Of a DNA stretch of 64,000 nucleotides, positions 62,746-64,000 are shown piece after piece. Made by a program: the position numbers and the translations under genes. The notes beneath the pieces are model-generated. The model was not told where the DNA came from, searched no databases, and saw only the letters and a program-made list of their open reading frames with translations. The stretch lies in NCBI RefSeq assembly GCF_014892575.1, contig NZ_JADBGI010000021.1, forward strand, positions 1 to 64,000, read 5' to 3'. This DNA comes from Nocardiopsis coralli. GTDB lineage: Bacteria > Actinomycetota > Actinomycetes > Streptosporangiales > Streptosporangiaceae. Numbering within the stretch: the stretch's first letter is position 1; each line of letters starts with the position of its first letter.

Positions 62746-63951
62746 GTGCGTTCGATACTCCTCCTGGGTCTGGGGGCCTTCGCCTTGGGCCTGGACGCGT
62801 ACGTGATCGCGGGCCTGCTGCCGATCGTGGCAGCCGACTTCGACACCTCGGTCGCTGTCGCGGGGCAGATGGTCACCGCCTTCACGCTCTCCTACGGGAT
62901 CGCATCACCGGTGGTCGCGACCCTGGTACCGGCTGAGCGGCAGCGCGCGGCGCTCTTCGGCGCCCTCCTGGTCTTCTCCGTGGGCAACGCAGGGACCGCC
63001 ATGGCCACCTCGTTGCCGATGCTCCTGGGGATGCGTGCTCTGGCGGGGGCGAGCGCGGGTCTCTACCTCGCCCTTGCCGTCGCCGCCGCTTCCACTCTGG
63101 TCTCGAAGGAGCGGCGGGGCCAGGCACTCACGCTCGTCATTGCGGGCATGAGCAGCGGCACCGTCCTCGGTGTGCCCATCGGTGTCCTGATCGCGCAGGA
63201 GTCGGGGTGGCGGGTGACCATGTGGGTCGTCACGGGGCTCGGCGTGGTTGCATTCGTCGGGCTGCTCGCCACGCTCCCCGCGCTCCCGGCGAATTCCTCG
63301 CCGACCCTGGGGCAGCGGGCGGCGGTGCTCAAGGATCCGAGGGTCGCCTCCATCGTCGGGGTCTCGTTCCTCGCCGCGGTCGCCAGCCTGGGCCTCTACA
63401 CCTACATGGCCCCGATGATGGGTAGCGCCGCCATGGGCGGGGTCGACAACATCACCCCCTACTTGTGGGTCTGGGGTGTCGGCGGAGTTCTCGGCAGTCT
63501 CATGGTCGGCCCCCTGGTGGACCGCTCGGGCCTTCGCCCCTTCACCATCGTCGTGATCATCATGGCGACCCTCTCGGCCGCACTCCTGCTGCTGCCGGGC
63601 CTCGCCTCGGTCGATCCTGTCCTGGCGCTCGCGCCGATCCTCGTCTGGGGTGCGGTCGGCTGGGCCCTCCAGGTGCCGCAGCAGCACGACCTGCTCTCGA
63701 TGCGCGGGGAGAAGGGCGGGTCGGTCGCCGTGGCCCTCAACGAGTCGGCCCTGTACCTCGGGAGTGCCGTGGGGTCGACCTTGGGCGGGATCGCGCTCGC
63801 GGTCGGGTTCGGGATGTCCTCCCTCCCGCTGGCCGCCGGGGCGGTGGCCCTGCTGGGTCTGCTCCTGCAGATCACGGGTGTCCGGATCTTCATGCGCCGC
63901 GGCCCGAAGGGCTCGGAGCCGGCACCCGCGCGCGGCGTATCGGACCGCTGA
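62746..63951 (+). CDS. MFS transporter, DHA1 family (AraJ/PbuE-like)
   Basis: A 401-residue, 12-helix exporter. ILLLGLGAFALGLDAYVIAGLLPIVAADFDTSVAVAGQMVTAFTLSYGIASPVVATL is the typical DHA1 opening; AGMSSGTVLGVPIGVLIAQESGWR is motif C. Relatives export purine ribosides, sugars or drugs, so substrate is uncertain. GTG 62746 has AAAGGAAG 5 nt upstream. The divergent ArsR-type gene and the palindrome between them suggest induction by the exported compound or a related one. Confidence 0.92.
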   Translation: MRSILLLGLGAFALGLDAYVIAGLLPIVAADFDTSVAVAGQMVTAFTLSYGIASPVVATLVPAERQRAALFGALLVFSVGNAGTAMATSLPMLLGMRALAGASAGLYLALAVAAASTLVSKERRGQALTLVIAGMSSGTVLGVPIGVLIAQESGWRVTMWVVTGLGVVAFVGLLATLPALPANSSPTLGQRAAVLKDPRVASIVGVSFLAAVASLGLYTYMAPMMGSAAMGGVDNITPYLWVWGVGGVLGSLMVGPLVDRSGLRPFTIVVIIMATLSAALLLLPGLASVDPVLALAPILVWGAVGWALQVPQQHDLLSMRGEKGGSVAVALNESALYLGSAVGSTLGGIALAVGFGMSSLPLAAGAVALLGLLLQITGVRIFMRRGPKGSEPAPARGVSDR

Positions 63952-64000
63952 AGCTCTCCCGGTAGCCGTTGACCCGCCCGCCCGCCGTGCCGGCGGGCGG

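Overview
The window is very GC-rich DNA with actinomycete gene content: an IdeR-type regulator, an AbaA/WhiJ-type regulator with DUF397 partner, PP2C/anti-sigma/STAS signalling proteins, HelD, GTP-dependent PEP carboxykinase, and many genes that appear to start without a leader. A guanidine-III riboswitch that closely resembles the one I recall from Thermobifida fusca points to the Nocardiopsaceae; a Nocardiopsis-like organism is my best guess (inference, not tested by search). The window looks chromosomal. I see no rRNA, tRNA, prophage, CRISPR or biosynthetic cluster, and only one decayed insertion sequence.

Layout. 1-8.9 kb: a methyltransferase, a DUF2530 protein, an NCS2 purine permease, an MFS exporter behind a long hairpin, a TauE-type permease, ThpR with an overlapping 32-residue membrane protein, a beta-keto acid cleavage enzyme and a secreted anchored protein. 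9.1-10.6 kb: an IS5-type element, itself broken, sitting inside a gene. 10.6-16.6 kb: glycerophosphodiesterase, SerC, and a 1173-residue membrane protein whose outer half resembles a periplasmic binding protein. 16.7-21.2 kb: PdxH, IdeR, and a PAS-GAF-PP2C-ATPase phosphatase. 21.2-29.1 kb: fatty-acid oxidation genes (two acyl-CoA dehydrogenases, a thiolase), a large DHA2 exporter and an AlkX/YcaQ-like glycosylase. 29.5-36.7 kb: exonuclease III-ribokinase, YceI, ArgS, PlsX and a KamA-family radical SAM enzyme. 36.9-40 kb: DUF397, an Scr1-type HTH regulator, an anti-sigma-type ATPase and a STAS protein. 40-50 kb: GlmS, CoaA, HelD, a membrane protein, a universal stress protein and PckG. 50.1-50.7 kb: a Phd/RelE-type toxin-antitoxin pair. 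50.7-56.9 kb: a leaderless LytS/LytTR two-component operon ending in a sodium:solute symporter, followed by a second DUF485-ActP symporter pair. 57-64 kb: guanidine-III riboswitch with its exporter, FdhD, HAD phosphatase, methyltransferase, a phospholipase-D/cardiolipin synthase-type enzyme, small proteins, and an ArsR-MFS divergent pair.

Regulation is the most informative layer. Two identical AACCGAA-N5-TTCGGTT sites sit in front of the beta-oxidation genes. Two composite TGCACGTGCA + TTAC-N4-GTAA sites sit in front of the DUF397 gene and the anti-sigma ATPase gene around the Scr1-type regulator. Two overlapping DasR-like (dre) sites lie upstream of pckG, with a weaker one near glmS. A 54-nt palindromic element occurs twice, each time just past a stop codon. 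At least twelve genes and one leader peptide have a TANNNT-like -10 box ending 6-8 nt before the start codon, which I used to choose starts. The least explained protein is the 13082-16603 receptor-like protein.
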